Of a stretch of 7,482 bases of DNA, positions 5,729-7,482 are shown piece after piece. This DNA is from Coriobacteriia bacterium (GTDB taxonomy: Bacteria > Actinomycetota > Coriobacteriia > WRKU01 > WQUG01): contig WREJ01000053.1 in the NCBI GenBank assembly GCA_009779395.1, positions 1-7,482 of the forward strand, read 5' to 3'. Within the stretch, counting starts at the first letter, position 1. Each line of letters opens with the position of its first letter. The notes below the pieces were generated by a model, which had not been told where the DNA came from, ran no database searches, and saw only the letters and a list, made by a program, of their open reading frames with translations. A program made the position numbers and the translations under genes.

Positions 5729-6673
5729 ATGTCTTTTACCGCAGAAGTCCGCGACGAACTATCCCGTCTGGAACAAAAGCACGAATGCTGCAACAAGGCA
5801 GAACTGTCGGCATTAATTCGGCTGGACGGAACGGTGACGCGCACGGGCAGCAACCAGTATCGTCTAGAAGTTGCCACAGAAAATGCCCAGGTGGCACGCC
5901 GTATTATAAAGCTGGTCAGGCGTCTGTACCAGCTAAAGACAGAGCTCACCGTGCGTCGCAGCATTTTGCATAAAACAAACAACTACCAAATCACGATTCC
6001 CAATCAGCCACAGCTTGAATCGGTGCTGAAAGAACTGGGTCTTGCTGGTAGCATTTACCTAAGTGGTGGCATCGAGCCAACCCTGATTAAACGTGACTGC
6101 TGTGCCATTGCGTATTTGCGAGGAGCCTTTTTGGGCGCGGGTTTTATTGCCAGTCCGCAGGGCGACTACCATTTCGAGATTCGTGCGCACACCGAAACCC
6201 TTGCGACCGAGCTGTCAGCCTTGATGGCACGCTTTACTGGCGGCGGCCGTGTGATTGCCCGGCGCGGAGCATGGACGGTCTATCTAAAGGGAGCAGAACC
6301 AATAATCGATTTTCTTGCTTTGGTGGGTGCTCACAAAGCACTGCTCGAGACAGAAAACGTGCGTATTATCAAGTCGTATCGCAATGACGTGAACCGTCGC
6401 GTGAACGCAGAAATCGCCAATCAGGCAAAAGCAAGCGAGGCGGCACTGTCGCAACTGGCAGATATCAAGCTAATCGAAAGCAGCGTGGGTCTAGATTCGC
6501 TGGCACCAGCACTGGCCGATTTTGCGCGCCTGCGCCTGCGAAATCCCGAAGTTTCGCTGCGTGAGCTGGGTGAAGCAGCCATACCACCTTTGTCAAAGTC
6601 GGCGCTCAATCATCGTATGCGTCGCCTATCGGACGTTGCCGGTCGTATTAGACTGGAAAAGCAGCTAAAATAG
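5729..6673 (+). CDS. whiA: WhiA, DNA-binding regulator
   Basis: WhiA controls sporulation septation in Streptomyces and affects cell division and chromosome segregation in Bacillus; its role in non-sporulating species is less clear. The 314 residues are full length. There is an N-terminal WhiA domain (about 1-95, starting SFTAEVRDEL), then a degenerate LAGLIDADG homing-endonuclease-like domain around CCAIAYLRGAFLGAGFI (124-140), without the catalytic acids, as is normal for the family. A linker block NRRVNAEIANQAKA (222-235) precedes a C-terminal helix-turn-helix: LRNPEVSLRELGE (270-282) and PPLSKSALNHRMRRL (286-300). Only weak ribosome-site similarity (GCGAG) is seen in the 12 bases after yvcK, so translational coupling is likely. 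In many actinobacteria gap and pgk come next, but here a surface-protein gene follows. Confidence 0.97.
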   Translation: MSFTAEVRDELSRLEQKHECCNKAELSALIRLDGTVTRTGSNQYRLEVATENAQVARRIIKLVRRLYQLKTELTVRRSILHKTNNYQITIPNQPQLESVLKELGLAGSIYLSGGIEPTLIKRDCCAIAYLRGAFLGAGFIASPQGDYHFEIRAHTETLATELSALMARFTGGGRVIARRGAWTVYLKGAEPIIDFLALVGAHKALLETENVRIIKSYRNDVNRRVNAEIANQAKASEAALSQLADIKLIESSVGLDSLAPALADFARLRLRNPEVSLRELGEAAIPPLSKSALNHRMRRLSDVAGRIRLEKQLK

Positions 6674-6732
6674 TAGGGCAAAAACTAGCAGAAAAAGACG
6701 CGGCTGAAAGGAACAGTTTTCTGTCAATGCGA

Positions 6733-6760
6733 TGTAGCTGTTTTATGAATCCGCTACACT
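6733..6760 (+). promoter_or_regulatory. Candidate promoter with an operator-like inverted repeat
   Basis: A -10-like TACACT (6755-6760) has the same sequence as the rapZ box. It overlaps the right arm of an inverted repeat, TGTAGC (6733-6738) / GCTACA (6753-6758). The half-site centres are 20 bases apart, about two helical turns, and the left arm lies near where a -35 would be. No known -35 consensus is present. The promoter would serve the surface-protein gene beginning at about 6839; regulator binding is inference. Confidence 0.35.
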
Positions 6761-6803
6761 ATTTTTGTGAAACTCGCAGATAGGAAATACAATTGAGTAG
6801 CAC

Positions 6804-6854
6804 ATGCGATTAAACGGAAGTAGAGCAAAACCACGCTTATGGATACTACGATGA
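6804..6854 (+). CDS. Possible 16-codon leader ORF overlapping the surface-protein start
   Basis: ATG 6804 opens a 16-codon frame (MRLNGSRAKPRLWILR) ending in TGA at 6852-6854. The TGA overlaps the alternative start ATG 6851 as ATGA, a layout typical of translational coupling. It has no strong ribosome site and could be chance in a leader of this length. Confidence 0.2.
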   Translation: MRLNGSRAKPRLWILR

Positions 6855-7482
6855 TTACAACGATTAAAAAAAGAGCCACCGTGCTTATTAAAAAGACGAC
6901 CAAGATGACCCAGCAGCTAACCGCCCGACTGCCCAAAAAACCATTGGGGAGACTGTCCAAAAGGATGCTGTCCAAAAAGAAGGCAGTTATAGCTTTTGCG
7001 GTACTGCTGTTGGGCATTGGCATCTTTGCGAGCATTGCCTTGGCGATTGACCCGTCACTGGACGGACTGACTATTCGTACTGGTACGGGGCCGACAAGTG
7101 ATGCCAGTTCTGGATCGACTCTTCCTCCTGCGTCTTTGACTTCTCCGCCGCTTGCCCCTGGTGAAGTACGCACCAGCAAATCCATTGTTTACAATACCGA
7201 AGCAGGAGAGCCTGACGGAACCATTACCGTGACCCTTTCTGCTTGGGCGCGTCCCTATCTGGTCGATGGCGTTACGACCAATCCTCTTACCGCCATGGCA
7301 GGTGGCGTCTTTGTCGAGATTGTCGATGACATTGGCGAGTTTATTGTCGAGGGACCTTTGCCAGCAGGACTGTCGCAAAGCGGCACACAACTTACCTGGA
7401 ACATCACCGACCAAACATCGATTCTTGGACCGGCTCCGCTGACGCTTAGTTACACACTGACGGTGGCAAGTCCTGCCAACCA
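6839..7482 (+). CDS. Exported surface/adhesin protein, N-terminal fragment (3'-truncated)
   Basis: This frame stays open from ATG 6839 to the window edge (214 codons); an in-frame TAG at 6821 rules out an earlier start. Residues 1-48 form a long Lys/Arg/Thr-rich region (for example KKPLGRLSKRMLSKKK). A hydrophobic segment (49-69) follows, ending ALA, a plausible signal-peptidase site before IDP. A Ser/Thr/Pro-rich linker (about 77-104) then leads to GEVRTSKSIVYN and beta-strand-rich sequence such as PAGLSQSGTQLTWNIT. This resembles the opening module of large Gram-positive wall-anchored adhesins or pilus-tip proteins. No VWA, Cna-B or sorting signal is reached before the edge, so the class is open. 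Start choice is uncertain: a GGAAG lies 18 bases before ATG 6839, while ATG 6851 overlaps the stop of an upstream micro-ORF as ATGA. Export is likely; specific function is unknown. Confidence 0.8.
   Translation, partial: MDTTMITTIKKRATVLIKKTTKMTQQLTARLPKKPLGRLSKRMLSKKKAVIAFAVLLLGIGIFASIALAIDPSLDGLTIRTGTGPTSDASSGSTLPPASLTSPPLAPGEVRTSKSIVYNTEAGEPDGTITVTLSAWARPYLVDGVTTNPLTAMAGGVFVEIVDDIGEFIVEGPLPAGLSQSGTQLTWNITDQTSILGPAPLTLSYTLTVASPAN

Noticed and set aside
6101..6180. Active homing endonuclease within whiA
   Set aside because: The LAGLIDADG-like fold is a normal part of WhiA and the catalytic acidic residues are absent.
6689..6723. Possible terminator after whiA (CAGAAAA / TTTTCTG)
   Set aside because: It is only a 7-bp A/T-rich stem with a 21-base loop and no U-tract, too weak to call.
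6754..7185. 143-codon minus-strand frame with hydrophobic stretches near the right edge
   Set aside because: The hydrophobic run is the reverse complement of the Lys-rich and signal region of the plus-strand surface gene, whose export signal and linker make better sense.

Overview
The window is a bacterial chromosomal segment with all genes on the + strand. Its core is the run uvrC, rapZ, yvcK, whiA. In Actinobacteria uvrC usually leads this run, whereas in most Firmicutes rapZ-yvcK-whiA is present without uvrC in front. Base composition is moderate rather than GC-extreme, several promoters look leaderless, and streptococcal-type pilin domains are present. Together these suggest a moderate-GC actinobacterium, for example a host-associated member of the Coriobacteriia or a relative. 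That placement is inference; the gene families are not.

Layout. Bases 3-1427 are the 3' end of a surface pilin gene whose start lies outside the window. The encoded protein has two consecutive domains that line up with the streptococcal major pilin Spy0128/FctA, followed by a C-terminal membrane anchor. Both Lys/Glu/Asn isopeptide triads can be located. Bases 1428-1734 are non-coding and hold three separate palindromes: a short ACCCCAGA hairpin, a perfect 14-bp GC-rich hairpin, and a 114-bp long imperfect inverted repeat. A probable leaderless promoter for uvrC follows. uvrC (1735-3654) is followed by a 98-base gap with a second leaderless-type promoter, then rapZ (3753-4694), yvcK (4718-5716) and whiA (5729-6673). 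The last three are separated by 23 and 12 bases and are very probably one transcript. After a 165-base leader region, a second surface-protein gene begins at about 6839 and runs off the window end.

How the genes fit together. UvrC is the dual-incision nuclease of nucleotide excision repair. RapZ and YvcK are the nucleotide- and amino-sugar-sensing pair linked to cell-envelope precursor supply, and WhiA is the DNA-binding regulator that accompanies them. The flanking genes encode exported surface proteins, probably fimbrial or adhesin-like. Their adjacency to the housekeeping run may be accidental, and no sortase gene is visible.

I do not see a convincing new biological system. The points most worth a second look are the structured DNA before uvrC, the altered cysteine pattern of UvrC, the non-canonical sorting motif of the pilin, the leaderless promoter arrangement, and the micro-ORF-containing leader of the last gene.
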